Source: Flammeovirgaceae bacterium UBA2366
GTDB taxonomy: Bacteria > Bacteroidota > Bacteroidia > Cytophagales > Cyclobacteriaceae
NCBI GenBank assembly: GCA_002344065.1
Contig: DDTK01000014.1
Location: 310,001 to 374,000 of the forward strand
Reading direction: 5' to 3'
DNA: 64,000 nucleotides
Shown in pieces: positions 34,002 through 43,545 of this stretch. The first letter of the stretch is position 1. Each line of letters opens with the position of its first letter. Made by a program: the position numbers and the translations under genes. Under the pieces are notes generated by a model, which did no database searches, was not told where the DNA came from, and worked only from the letters and a program-made list of their open reading frames with translations.

Positions 34002-35693
34002 ATGAAACATAAATCAATCATCATCAACATAGCCATCCTGATTACCGGATTATTGTTAGGCTGGTTAATCTTCGGAGGCGAGGAATCTGCAACGCACGAT
34101 CATACCTCGGAAGCAGCAACCGAGTACACCTGCTCCATGCATCCACAAATTCGTCAGCAGGGTCCGGGTAAATGTCCGTTGTGTGGCATGGACCTCATTC
34201 CGGTTTCGTCTGCTGGCGGGTCATCATCCAACCCATTTGTGCACGAGATGACTCCTGAAGCAATAGCACTGGCCAACATTCAAACTACAAAAATAAAATC
34301 TGTATCGGCTACAAATGAGCTGACACTGACGGGTAAGATAAAGGTTAATGAACAGCAACTTTCTGTGGTGACCGCCAATTTTCCCGGGCGTATTGAAAAA
34401 CTCTTTGTGAATTTTGAAGGCCAGGAAATTCGCAAAGGCGAAAAACTTGCCACTATTTATTCACCGGAGTTAGTAACAGCCCAACGCGAATTGCTGGAAG
34501 CCAAAAAAATGTCGAGCATTTCGCCACAGCTTTATGAAGCGGCCAAAGAAAAACTTCGCTTGTGGAGAATCAGCGATAAGCAGATTGAACAGATTGAAAG
34601 TACTGGCAACGTCACCACCACACTGGATGTGTATGCCGATGCTTCTGGTGTGGTTACCAAACGCCAGGTCGCGTTGGGTGATTATGTTTCTACCGGAAGC
34701 ATCATGATGGAGATTGCCAATTTATCATCAGTGTGGGTAGTACTGGATGCGTACGAAAGTGATCTGAGCTGGATCAAAACAGGTTCAACCATAACCTTTT
34801 CCGTTCCTTCACTTCCGGGAAGAGATTTTACTGCTACCATTCAATATATCAACCCGGTGGTCAATCCAGAAACACGGTCGGTAGATGTACGGGCGGTTGT
34901 GCCAAACACAGGCAATTTCCTAAAACCCGAAATGCTCGTAAACGCAACTCTCCAAACTAAAATGAACACAAAAGTAACCGGACTTGCCATTCCGGCTACA
35001 GCTGTATTGTGGACTGGTAAACGCTCCATAGTATATATAAAACAAAAAGGATCAACACCGGCTTTTGAGCGCAGAGAAATAACCCTGGGCGCACGGATGA
35101 AGGATATGTACCTTATTGAAAACGGACTGGAAGAAGGAGAAGAAGTGGTAAGCAACGGTGTATTTGCGGTAGATGCCTCCGCCCAACTCAGCGGTAACTA
35201 CAGCATGATGAGTGCACCGGAAACAAAATCACTTGAAGTACCGGAAACTTTCCGGGAACAACTTACCGCAGTGGCCGATACGTATTTTGGTGTTAAGAAT
35301 GCGCTGGTCGAATCCAACCCACTGCGTGCAGCCACAGCCGCCAAAGAAGTATTAAAAACACTGAAAGGAGTAGACATGAAATTACTGGAAGGTCAGGCGC
35401 ATGATGAATGGATGGCGTTATTGAAACCCATGGAACAAGGCGCCACCGGTATCAGTATGAAAACCGATGTGGAAGCACAGCGAAAAGATTTTGAATTACT
35501 CTCCGATCATTTAATTGAAGCGGTGGAATTATTCGGACTTACCAGTGAGAAAGCATACCGGGCGTATTGCCCGATGGCGTTTGACGATAAAGGTGCGTAC
35601 TGGCTAAGCGAGTTCGAAGACATCAAAAATCCGTATTTTGGCGCCTCAATGTTACGATGTGGAGAGAACCGGGAGGTATTCAGGAAACGGTAA
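34002..35693 (+). CDS. cusB: CusB-like periplasmic adaptor with N-terminal heavy-metal-binding and C-terminal DUF3347 domain
   Basis: 563 residues. Membrane anchor (about 7-25), then a YHYD-type metal-binding motif YTCSMHPQIRQQGPGKCPLC (42-61), the hairpin and beta-barrel of membrane-fusion proteins (about 100-390), and a C-terminal DUF3347 domain ending YCPMAFDDKGAYWLSE and NPYFGASMLRCG. It joins CusA and CusC and may hand over copper. The next gene encodes a free copy of the C-terminal domain. Confidence 0.92.
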   Translation: MKHKSIIINIAILITGLLLGWLIFGGEESATHDHTSEAATEYTCSMHPQIRQQGPGKCPLCGMDLIPVSSAGGSSSNPFVHEMTPEAIALANIQTTKIKSVSATNELTLTGKIKVNEQQLSVVTANFPGRIEKLFVNFEGQEIRKGEKLATIYSPELVTAQRELLEAKKMSSISPQLYEAAKEKLRLWRISDKQIEQIESTGNVTTTLDVYADASGVVTKRQVALGDYVSTGSIMMEIANLSSVWVVLDAYESDLSWIKTGSTITFSVPSLPGRDFTATIQYINPVVNPETRSVDVRAVVPNTGNFLKPEMLVNATLQTKMNTKVTGLAIPATAVLWTGKRSIVYIKQKGSTPAFERREITLGARMKDMYLIENGLEEGEEVVSNGVFAVDASAQLSGNYSMMSAPETKSLEVPETFREQLTAVADTYFGVKNALVESNPLRAATAAKEVLKTLKGVDMKLLEGQAHDEWMALLKPMEQGATGISMKTDVEAQRKDFELLSDHLIEAVELFGLTSEKAYRAYCPMAFDDKGAYWLSEFEDIKNPYFGASMLRCGENREVFRKR

Positions 35694-35702
35694 CAACAAC
35701 GC

Positions 35703-35740
35703 AAACTGGATATTCATAGATACTGATGGATATGCATAGA
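35703..35740. repeat. Single arm of the GATATTCATAGATACTGATGG repeat family
   Basis: Only one arm of the element seen in cusA and after cusC appears here, after the cusB stop: GATATTCATAGATACTGAT then GGATAT. No clear partner arm within 100 bases. It may be a decayed copy. Confidence 0.5.
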
Positions 35741-35788
35741 TGTTAATTGAAAGTGAAAATTAAAGTCAAATTATAAACCAAACGAGTA

Positions 35789-36283
35789 ATGAAAATCAAA
35801 TCAATTTTAGCATTTGCATTGGCTGCGATGATAATGGCAGCCTGCGGAAAAACAGAAAAATCTTCTGACGAGCAAACACAAACCGCTGCGAAAGAAACCA
35901 ACGAAGCATTGAAAGTTGTACTTACCGGTTACTTTGAAGTGAAAGATGCCCTGGTAAATGATGATGCAGCCAAGGCTAAGACGGCCGCTACCGCCCTTGC
36001 CGCTTCAACCGGAAATTATGCCAACACCTTGAATGAATACATATTGGCCATAGGAGAAACCGATGACATTGAAGCACAACGCGAAGCTTTTGAGGCCCTC
36101 TCTATTTCGGTATACGATTTGGCAAAAGAAGGCGGTGCGGGTCTGACCGTTTACAAACAATATTGCCCGATGGCGTTTGATGATAAGGGCGCATTCTGGC
36201 TCAGCAGCGAGAAGCAGGTGTTGAATCCATACTTTGGCGCTTCTATGCTGCGCTGCGGCTCGGTGCAGGAAACCATCAATTAA
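35789..36283 (+). CDS. DUF3347 lipoprotein, likely periplasmic copper-binding
   Basis: 164 residues. Signal peptide with lipobox MAAC (Cys19). The rest is one DUF3347 domain with YFEVKDALVNDDAAKAKTAA and the closing YCPMAFDDKGAFWLS and NPYFGASMLRCG. The same signature ends CusB, so this looks like a freed or duplicated copy; the Cys/Met of the signature could bind Cu(I). Behind cusB in the same direction. Confidence 0.88.
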   Translation: MKIKSILAFALAAMIMAACGKTEKSSDEQTQTAAKETNEALKVVLTGYFEVKDALVNDDAAKAKTAATALAASTGNYANTLNEYILAIGETDDIEAQREAFEALSISVYDLAKEGGAGLTVYKQYCPMAFDDKGAFWLSSEKQVLNPYFGASMLRCGSVQETIN

Positions 36284-36297
36284 TGTATGAACTCCCA

Positions 36298-36323
36298 CGG
36301 ATGATGCCGGTCGGTATCATCCG
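36298..36323. repeat. Imperfect hairpin after the DUF3347 gene
   Basis: GGATGAT and ATCATCC pair around GCCGGTCGGT, 16 bases after the stop. No T-run follows, so a terminator role is doubtful. Confidence 0.4.
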
Positions 36324-36341
36324 CATAACTTTAATACTACC

Positions 36342-36914
36342 ATGCGTCTTTTTAGTTACATTTTTATTACAGCCGTTGCGCTAAACGCCTGCCAGTCGAA
36401 AAAAGAAACAGCCGATAATCATGCGCATCATCCTGCACCTGCAACCCCTGAAGCCGACACGTTAAAGAAAAGCTTGCCTAAAGAAACCCATGCCATGGTT
36501 GGCAATGCCCACATCACTATCAAATACACCGCACCGGTTACTAAAGGTCGGGTGATCTGGGGCGGATTGGTTCCTTACAATGAAGTGTGGGTAACGGGTG
36601 CGCACCGGGCTACTTCATTTGAAATTGATAAGGACTTCGCTATCGGCAATCAAACCCTACCGGCCGGCAAGTACGCCATCTTTACCATACCCGGTGAAGA
36701 AACCTGGACGTTCATCCTGAACAAAAATTGGGATCAACACTTAGCTGATGACTATACTGCTGCAGACGACATTCTACGACTCACCGTTACGCCTGAACGA
36801 CTGGAAGAAAACCAGGAGCGGCTGTTATATGCTATCGAAACCGTTTCAGAAAAGGAAGCTGAGTTGCAAATCAGCTGGGAGAAAATCAGGATTAGTATTC
36901 CGCTGTCATTCTGA
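36342..36914 (+). CDS. DUF2911 lipoprotein
   Basis: 190 residues. Lipobox LNAC (Cys17), then a His/Pro-rich link (DNHAHHPAPAT) and a DUF2911 domain from about 50, with GRVIWGGLVPYNEVW, TGAHRATSFEIDKDF and LPAGKYAIFTIPG. Function unknown. Position at the end of the copper locus and the His-rich stretch fit a metal-related periplasmic role, though DUF2911 proteins also occur elsewhere. Confidence 0.85.
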   Translation: MRLFSYIFITAVALNACQSKKETADNHAHHPAPATPEADTLKKSLPKETHAMVGNAHITIKYTAPVTKGRVIWGGLVPYNEVWVTGAHRATSFEIDKDFAIGNQTLPAGKYAIFTIPGEETWTFILNKNWDQHLADDYTAADDILRLTVTPERLEENQERLLYAIETVSEKEAELQISWEKIRISIPLSF

Positions 36915-36919
36915 TCCCG

Positions 36920-37852
36920 TTATTGCTGCAGGCGGAACAAATCCGCCTCAGCGGCAATAAACCCAAAAGCCGCAAACTGCTTTCCGGCTGTTACCTGTTT
37001 AAAAATTTCCGTAGCCCGGGTGGTATCCGCCTCGCATAAATACCAGTTGCCAACACCGTATCCTTGTGTGGCGAGCGCCAGGTCAACATCTTCATTACTG
37101 CCGCTGACTTTCAACAAATCATCTGGTGGCAACATGCCTTTATACATTTGCAGGCGCAGGTAATACGAATCGTTTTCGATGATGTTCATGTCTTCGCGAA
37201 TCAATTCCAACACCTTTGCGGCTTCTTCAGGTCTATTCATTCTTCGGTAGGTCATGTACAGCCAATCGGCAGTAGCAGTGATCAGGTCGTCATTGTCTGA
37301 GGCATCCAGGCATTGCAGATAAGCCTTCTCCGCACTTTCAAAATCGCCCTTTAAATAATGAGCCAGGCCTAGATGATACCACACATTAAACTGGGTGTTG
37401 GAAAGTGGCTTATTCAATTTGTTCGGCTGACCGTCAGGTTCAATTTCCAATGGCTGGCGTGGCATTAACGATGCGGCCATTTGTAAATCGGCAATGGCTT
37501 TAGGGAAATCACGAATCGTAATGTACCGGTGCCCACGGTGGCGGAATAATTTATAGGAATCAGGATATTTCTCCAGTCCTTCGGTAAAAATTCCAATTGC
37601 TTCCTTGTAATGTGAAAGGTAGGCTTCCCGCCTGCCCAACCAGATATAATTTTCTTCCGATGGATCGGCTTCAAAATTTTTCCTCGCCACATTCAGGTTG
37701 CTGTCGAGTTTGGCTTGAGCGGTTTCACTACGCCCGGGCTCAAAGTATTGTTTGCCATCAAGGCCGGTAAGAACAGGAGCCGGTTCTGATTTTTGTTCAG
37801 GAGTGGAACAGGCAGAAAGGATAAGCAGGAGGAAAAAGAGGTTTTTGTACAT
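36920..37852 (-). CDS. Tetratricopeptide-repeat lipoprotein
   Basis: 310 residues. Lipobox LSAC (Cys15). TPR units occur at about 50-110 (YIWLGRREAYLSHYKEAIGI then FTEGLEKYPDSYKLFRHRG), with AHYLKGDFESAEKAYLQCL near 165. Likely a scaffold in the periplasm or outer membrane. It converges with the DUF2911 gene (five bases between stops). Confidence 0.82.
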   Translation of the reverse strand: MYKNLFFLLLILSACSTPEQKSEPAPVLTGLDGKQYFEPGRSETAQAKLDSNLNVARKNFEADPSEENYIWLGRREAYLSHYKEAIGIFTEGLEKYPDSYKLFRHRGHRYITIRDFPKAIADLQMAASLMPRQPLEIEPDGQPNKLNKPLSNTQFNVWYHLGLAHYLKGDFESAEKAYLQCLDASDNDDLITATADWLYMTYRRMNRPEEAAKVLELIREDMNIIENDSYYLRLQMYKGMLPPDDLLKVSGSNEDVDLALATQGYGVGNWYLCEADTTRATEIFKQVTAGKQFAAFGFIAAEADLFRLQQ

Positions 37853-37888
37853 CGTATAAGATTAATCAATTTCAGATTGACGATTGAT

Positions 37889-37933
37889 GATTTTAGATTT
37901 CAGAAGGTTAATGAACACTCTGAATTTAAAATC
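37889..37933. repeat. Inverted repeat between amidohydrolase and TPR genes
   Basis: GATTTTAGATTTCAGA (37889-37904) and TCTGAATTTAAAATC (37918-37932) are near reverse complements. AT-rich intergenic repeat of a kind common in this window's spacers. No ORF in 37853-37958. Confidence 0.6.
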
Positions 37934-37958
37934 CTGAATCTTGAATTTTAAATCGTAA

Positions 37959-39233
37959 TCACTGAAGGTATACCACTCCATCCTTCATCACAAAACTCAC
38001 CTTCTCCATCGTTTTGATATTCTTTAACGGATTTTCATCGGTAGCCACAATATCCGCCAGCTTACCGGTTTCAATGGTTCCAATCTTGTCACTCATGCCC
38101 ACAACTTCTGCCGCTACAACCGTTGCCGATTTAATGGCTTCCATAGCAGGCATGCCCGCTTCCACCATGTAACCAAATTCTTTTCCGTTCTCGCCATGTG
38201 GAAACACACCCGCATCCGTACCGAAAGCGATTTTCACACCGCGCTTATACGCTTTACCAAAGGTTTCCTGAACCTGCGGACCAATAGCCAAGGCTTTTGG
38301 TGTGACTAACGGGTGATAGTAACCAGGCTCCTTTGCTTTCTCAGCTACAAATTTTCCTGCAGAAATTGTGGGGACGTAATACGTGCCTTTTTGTTTCATC
38401 AGGTCCATCACTTCCTCAGTCATCATGGTACCGTGCTCAATGGTAGTAATACCGGCCAACACAGCGCGTTTCATCCCCTCAGTACCATGGGCATGAGCAG
38501 CGGTGTGCATACCGTAATCCTTAGCTGTTTCAACAATCGCTTTTAACTCCTCATCCGTAAACTGAGGGCCCGATGCATCTTTCGCTAAACTCAACACACC
38601 ACCGGTTGCTGTGATTTTTATTAAATCTGATCCCTCCTTATAGCGCTGACGAACAGCCTGCTTTGCTTCTTCAGGTGAGTTGATCACACCTTCTTTTGGT
38701 CCGGGATCGCCCATCAAATCTTCACGATAACCATTGGTCGGATCTGCATGACCCCCTGTTGTACCGATGGATTTGCCCACAGAGAAAATTCTTGGCCCCA
38801 CGACAAACCCCTGGTTAATGGCATTGCGCAAAGAAGTATTAACTCCGCTACCACCCAGGTCGCGTACGGTAGTAAAACCTGCCAGCAACGTTTTCTTTGC
38901 ATAGACGGTTGACCGGAAAGCAACATCAGCTCTATTTGACGTGAACCGCTGCAAGGCCTGATCCTTGTTCGTTTCACCCTCCAGATGAACATGTAAATCA
39001 ATCAATCCGGGCATAACAGTTTTCTTGCTAAGGTCAATTAGTTTATCAGAAGTACCGGGTTTAGTAAATCCCCTTTCAACTTTCGTGATGATGTTCCTTT
39101 CCACAATCACTGTCATTTGTGACTGCACATCATTCGACTTTCCATCAATCAGGTTACCGCAATGAATTACCGTTCGCTGAGCAATGAGTTGAACAGACAC
39201 AACAATCATTGCCAGTAAAAAAAGCTTCTTCAT
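37959..39233 (-). CDS. Secreted metal-dependent amidohydrolase (imidazolonepropionase-like)
   Basis: 424 residues with a signal peptide (about 1-19). The metal motif HVHLEGE (82-88) comes after PGLIDL, then HAHGTEG and EHGTMM for further histidines and GTDAGVFPHG for the catalytic Asp. Members act as carboxypeptidase-like or lactonase-like hydrolases outside the cytoplasm. Substrate unknown. Confidence 0.9.
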   Translation of the reverse strand: MKKLFLLAMIVVSVQLIAQRTVIHCGNLIDGKSNDVQSQMTVIVERNIITKVERGFTKPGTSDKLIDLSKKTVMPGLIDLHVHLEGETNKDQALQRFTSNRADVAFRSTVYAKKTLLAGFTTVRDLGGSGVNTSLRNAINQGFVVGPRIFSVGKSIGTTGGHADPTNGYREDLMGDPGPKEGVINSPEEAKQAVRQRYKEGSDLIKITATGGVLSLAKDASGPQFTDEELKAIVETAKDYGMHTAAHAHGTEGMKRAVLAGITTIEHGTMMTEEVMDLMKQKGTYYVPTISAGKFVAEKAKEPGYYHPLVTPKALAIGPQVQETFGKAYKRGVKIAFGTDAGVFPHGENGKEFGYMVEAGMPAMEAIKSATVVAAEVVGMSDKIGTIETGKLADIVATDENPLKNIKTMEKVSFVMKDGVVYLQ

Positions 39234-39249
39234 GTTTCTGGATAATTAT

Positions 39250-39642
39250 TTACTTGGACAAATACTTTTCGGTGATCTTTTTGAGCGCTTGCAGTTCATT
39301 ACGCTGCATTTCTTCGCGCACGTGCAGCATCAGGTCGAACATAACGGTTTGATCATAACCCAATCGAGCGGCCACTTCCGAACAATACTTAATTTCTTCC
39401 TGGTATAATCGCTCATCAATTTTCATCAACTGAACAAGACTCACAATGTAATCGAACTTTTCATTATTAGTCAGGTGCATTAATCCTATGTTTTCATGAT
39501 CCTGATTGAACAGCGAAACAATGTCTTCCATCGGCACACCATTAGCAAGGCCTATGGTAGTAATATACTTGCGTTCGCGATCGGCAATGTCACCGTCAAT
39601 CCGGGCCAGGTTAACCAGTAATTTCAGTTGGGAAAGCGCCAT
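39250..39642 (-). CDS. TerB-like small protein
   Basis: 130 residues, all helical. LLVNLARIDGDIADRERKYI and LVQLMKIDERLYQEEIKYCS are the two acidic repeats that mark TerB folds (metal-binding Asp/Glu). Role unknown; TerB proteins are linked to stress response. It is 16 bases upstream of the amidohydrolase on the same strand. Confidence 0.7.
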   Translation of the reverse strand: MALSQLKLLVNLARIDGDIADRERKYITTIGLANGVPMEDIVSLFNQDHENIGLMHLTNNEKFDYIVSLVQLMKIDERLYQEEIKYCSEVAARLGYDQTVMFDLMLHVREEMQRNELQALKKITEKYLSK

Positions 39643-39697
39643 AAACTTTCATTTTATTGAACTTGGAAGATGGGGAATTGTTAGGCTATAGTCAATA

Positions 39698-39755
39698 GTC
39701 GATAGTCAATAGTTTACAGTTTGTTACCACTGACGGTGGACTATTGACTATCGAC
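39698..39755. repeat. Perfect 16-bp inverted repeat
   Basis: GTCGATAGTCAATAGT (39698-39713) and ACTATTGACTATCGAC (39740-39755) are exact reverse complements with 26 bases between. The left flank repeats part of the arm (GTCAATAGTC). It lies between two divergent genes, so promoters may overlap it. Confidence 0.9.
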
Positions 39756-39770
39756 CGCTAACTTGACCCC

Positions 39771-40361
39771 ATGAACTTCCTAGCGCACATCAGTCTTTCA
39801 GGCGACAACCCCAAAATTATGGTGGGCAACTTCATTGGCGATTTTGTGAAAGGAAGAAACCTGCTGGAGCAATTTGAGCCGGAGATTGCCCGCGGCATTG
39901 CCCTGCATCGCGCCATTGATGAGTTTACCGATAGTCACCCGATTGTAACCGTCAGTAAAAACCGGTTGCGGCCCACCTACCGGCATTATTCAGCTGTTAT
40001 TGTGGATATGTTTTACGATCACCTGCTGGCCAAAAACTGGGAGCAATACTACACCGATTTTCTTCCGGATTTTGCCGAACGGAGCTACCATACCCTTGAA
40101 AAGTTTCACCACATTTTACCGGAGGGTGTAAAGTTTATGCTCCCCTACATGACCAAAGGCAACTGGCTCGTAAACTACGCACGAATGGAAGGCATCGAAC
40201 GTGCGCTAACGGGCATGGCCAGGCGATCGAAGCACGAATCAAAAATGGAACTGGCGGTGGAAGATCTCAAAAAAAATTATGCCGATTTCACTCAGGAGTT
40301 TTCTATCTTTTATCCACAACTTCAGGCGTTTTCAAAAAACTGGCTGGAACAAGAAACGTAA
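39771..40361 (+). CDS. Acyl-carrier-protein phosphodiesterase family protein
   Basis: 196 residues. MNFLAHISLSG, then VGNFIGDFVKG and GIALHRAIDEFTDSHPIV, match ACP_PD (AcpH-like, formerly DUF479). E. coli AcpH removes the phosphopantetheine from ACP; metal-binding His/Asp residues are visible. It ends five bases before the Tricorn-like gene. Confidence 0.88.
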   Translation: MNFLAHISLSGDNPKIMVGNFIGDFVKGRNLLEQFEPEIARGIALHRAIDEFTDSHPIVTVSKNRLRPTYRHYSAVIVDMFYDHLLAKNWEQYYTDFLPDFAERSYHTLEKFHHILPEGVKFMLPYMTKGNWLVNYARMEGIERALTGMARRSKHESKMELAVEDLKKNYADFTQEFSIFYPQLQAFSKNWLEQET

Positions 40362-40365
40362 CACT

Positions 40366-43300
40366 ATGAAAAGACATCTAACTCTCCTTTTAACCATCTG
40401 CATCGCGCTGTTGGCAAATGCACAATCAACCGAATTGTATTTTTCTTCCTTCCCATGCGTAAGCCCCGATGGGCAAACCCTTGTGTTCACCTTTGATGGC
40501 GATTTGTGGAAGGTGCCCGTACAGGGCGGAACCGCGTTACGCCTCACTGCCATGCAGGGAGAAGAAACACGCGCCAAATTTTCACCCGATGGAAAATGGA
40601 TCGCCTTTACCGGGTCACAAAATGGAAATCAGGATGTGTATATCATTCCGGCAACCGGTGGTGAAATCAAACAGCTTACATTTCATGAGGCGTACGATCA
40701 TGTCGACAACTGGAGTTGGGATTCGCAAACCATCTTTTTTACGTCATCGCGATACAGTCGCTTTTCAGGCTACAAGGTTTCTGTAAATGGAGGCACCCCC
40801 GTACGGCTATTCGATCACTACTTCCACACCGTGCACAACCTGGCCGAACATCCCAACGGTGAATTATTTTTTAGCGAAACCTGGGAGAGTAAAAATCAGG
40901 CCTATCGAAAAGGTTATAAGGGCGCATACAATCCGGATATTCAATCGTGGAACGCTAGCACCAACACCTGTAAAAAATACACTGACTACAATGGTAAAGA
41001 CATGTGGCCTTCCATCGACAAGCATGGAACCATCTACTTTGTTTCCGATGAGGGGAATGGAGAGTACAACCTTTATACGTTTAAGGATGGAAAGAAAACA
41101 GCGCTTACCACCTTCCCTACCTCCATTCGCTATCCCGTGGTAAGTGCCGATGGAAGCCTGGTGGTGTTTGAAAAAGATTTTCAGATCTATGCATACAACC
41201 CGGCAACAAACATTTCGAACAAAGTAAACATTCAGGCGGTGCTCAATACCACAATTGAAAAAGAGAAAGACTTCGATGTAAAAGACCGCATCACTTATTT
41301 TGATGTGTCGGAAGACGGAAAAAAGATTGCCTTTGCTTCGCGTGGAGAATTATTTGTTTCCGACATCAAAGGAAAAATTGTTCAGCAAATCAACACGCAT
41401 CCGCTTGGTCGTGTGTTGGAAGTAAAATGGCTGGCCGACAATAAAACCCTTTTATACGCACAAACATCAACCAATGGTTTCACCAACTGGTATACCATTA
41501 CCGCTGATGGAAGTGGAAAAGAAAAGCAACTCACCAATGATGCTCAAAATAATCGCGACATTACCCTGAATGCCGATCGTACCAAAGGCGTTTACCTCAG
41601 CGGCCGCAATGAAGTGCGCGTTATCGATTTAAAAACCCTGCAAAGTGAAACGGTAGTACGCGAAGAGTTATGGGGCTTTCAAAACTCAACGCCTTCCTTC
41701 TCACCGAATGGGGAATACATCCTCTTCACCGCCAAGCGCAATTTTGAAGAAGATATTTTTCTGTACAACCTGTTGGATAAAAAACTCATTAACCTCACGC
41801 AGACCGGCATTACCGAACGCTCACCCTTTTGGTCGCCCGATGGCAAATACATTTATTTCACCTCCAATCGTTATCGCCCTGCTTATCCCTATGGATTAAG
41901 TGATGGCCGCGTGTACCGTGTGGCGCTTGAAAAATTTGCCGATGATTTCAAATCAGACCAATACGCCAAACTGTTTGAAGAGAAGCCGAAGGAAGAACCC
42001 AAAAAAGAAGACACGAAAGGCAAGGGTAAAAAGGAAGAACCAAAGCCCGTTGCTCCTCCTATAAAAAGATATACACTCGACCTGGAAGATATACTGGATC
42101 GCATAGCGCTGGTAAGTCCGAATTTTGGCACACAGGGTAACCCCGTAGTATTTCAGAAAGAGGATAAAACATGGGTGATCTATCCCTCCAACCACAGCGA
42201 AAACCGGAATAACCTTTGGCTCACTACCTATGAAAAATTTGAACAACCTAAGACTGAGAAAATTGATGGTGCTACAACAGGTTCAGCCTTTATCGTAAAA
42301 GCTGGCGATAAGTTTTACACGTTAATTAATGGCACGGTTCATTCGTTGAACCTTGAATCAAAGAAAACCGAAAAGATCGACATCAGCTTTACCTTCAGAA
42401 GAAACCTGAAGGATGAATTCAACCAGATGTTCATAGAAACGTGGGCCAACGTGAAAGAAAATTTCTACAACGAAACCTTTCACGGGCTTGATTGGGATGC
42501 CAAGCACGATCAATATGCGGCATTTCTACCCCATGTGCGCACACGCTCCGACCTGCGCGTACTCATCACCGATTTGTTGGGCGAATTGAATTCATCACAC
42601 ACCGGCTTTAACTCTTCAGGTGATGAAGAGAAAACTTTTTACACCACACGCACGCTGGCTACCGGAGTCCTTTTTGATGAACAAAAGCCATACACGGTTT
42701 CCTCCATCGTGCGTCATAGCTCAGCCGACAAAAAAGGAATTAACGTTTTACCAGGCGATGTGTTGACAAAAGTAAATGGCGAGCCGGTTGATCCAACTCA
42801 AAACCGTGAGCAATATTTTATAAAGCCTTCGCTCGATTCGGAAATCAGCCTGACGTTTAAACGCGGAAGCAATGAACACACCGTAAAAATTCAGCCGCAA
42901 GGTTATTTCGAGGTAAACGATTTGCTTTACGATGAGTGGATTGCCAACAACCAACGCATGGTAGATGAAAAAAGTAACAAGCGCATTGCCTATGCCTACA
43001 TGAAGAACATGGGACAAGGCGAGCTGAACAAGTTCTTAATCGACATGACCTCAGAAGCCTACCACCGCGATGCGCTGATACTGGATTTGCGTTACAACAC
43101 CGGTGGCAACGTTCACGATAACGTACTGCAATTTTTAAGTCAGCGGCCGTACTTGCAATGGAAATACCGCGAAGGCAAGTTAACCTCACAACCCAACTTC
43201 ACCCCTGCCGGTAAACCCATCGTATTATTAATCAATGAACAATCACTCAGCGATGCCGAAATGACAGCAACCGGATTCAAAGAACTCAAGCTTGGAAAAG

Positions 43301-43533
43301 TAATCGGCACGGAAACGTATCGATGGATCATCTTTACTTCCGGTAAAGGCCTGGTGGATGGATCGTTTTACCGGTTACCAGCGTGGGGCTGCTACACACT
43401 TGACGGAAAGAATATCGAACAGGAAGGTGTTGCACCCGACATTTTCGTACCCATGGATTTCAAAGACAGGTTGGAGAAACGTGATCCGCAATTAGATCGG
43501 GCACTTGAGGAGATATTGAAGGAGTTGAAATAA
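40366..43533 (+). CDS. Tricorn-like S41 peptidase, secreted
   Basis: 1055 residues from ATG 40366. A signal peptide (about 1-20) precedes WD40-like/TolB-type propeller repeats (about 30-540, with FSPDGKWIAFTG and WSPDGKYIYFTSNRY). A Lys/Glu-rich linker with PKKEDTKGKGKKEE follows, then a tail-protease core with PDZ (about 750-850) and an S41 domain with HTGFNSSG and NEQSLSDAEM (probable catalytic Ser). It likely breaks down peptides in the periplasm. Confidence 0.92.
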   Translation: MKRHLTLLLTICIALLANAQSTELYFSSFPCVSPDGQTLVFTFDGDLWKVPVQGGTALRLTAMQGEETRAKFSPDGKWIAFTGSQNGNQDVYIIPATGGEIKQLTFHEAYDHVDNWSWDSQTIFFTSSRYSRFSGYKVSVNGGTPVRLFDHYFHTVHNLAEHPNGELFFSETWESKNQAYRKGYKGAYNPDIQSWNASTNTCKKYTDYNGKDMWPSIDKHGTIYFVSDEGNGEYNLYTFKDGKKTALTTFPTSIRYPVVSADGSLVVFEKDFQIYAYNPATNISNKVNIQAVLNTTIEKEKDFDVKDRITYFDVSEDGKKIAFASRGELFVSDIKGKIVQQINTHPLGRVLEVKWLADNKTLLYAQTSTNGFTNWYTITADGSGKEKQLTNDAQNNRDITLNADRTKGVYLSGRNEVRVIDLKTLQSETVVREELWGFQNSTPSFSPNGEYILFTAKRNFEEDIFLYNLLDKKLINLTQTGITERSPFWSPDGKYIYFTSNRYRPAYPYGLSDGRVYRVALEKFADDFKSDQYAKLFEEKPKEEPKKEDTKGKGKKEEPKPVAPPIKRYTLDLEDILDRIALVSPNFGTQGNPVVFQKEDKTWVIYPSNHSENRNNLWLTTYEKFEQPKTEKIDGATTGSAFIVKAGDKFYTLINGTVHSLNLESKKTEKIDISFTFRRNLKDEFNQMFIETWANVKENFYNETFHGLDWDAKHDQYAAFLPHVRTRSDLRVLITDLLGELNSSHTGFNSSGDEEKTFYTTRTLATGVLFDEQKPYTVSSIVRHSSADKKGINVLPGDVLTKVNGEPVDPTQNREQYFIKPSLDSEISLTFKRGSNEHTVKIQPQGYFEVNDLLYDEWIANNQRMVDEKSNKRIAYAYMKNMGQGELNKFLIDMTSEAYHRDALILDLRYNTGGNVHDNVLQFLSQRPYLQWKYREGKLTSQPNFTPAGKPIVLLINEQSLSDAEMTATGFKELKLGKVIGTETYRWIIFTSGKGLVDGSFYRLPAWGCYTLDGKNIEQEGVAPDIFVPMDFKDRLEKRDPQLDRALEEILKELK

Positions 43534-43545
43534 TCCGCTGTTCAA

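Noticed and set aside
41953..42246. Hydrophobic minus-strand frames opposite the Tricorn-like gene
   Set aside because: No start signals and they mirror the Lys/Glu-rich linker of the real gene.
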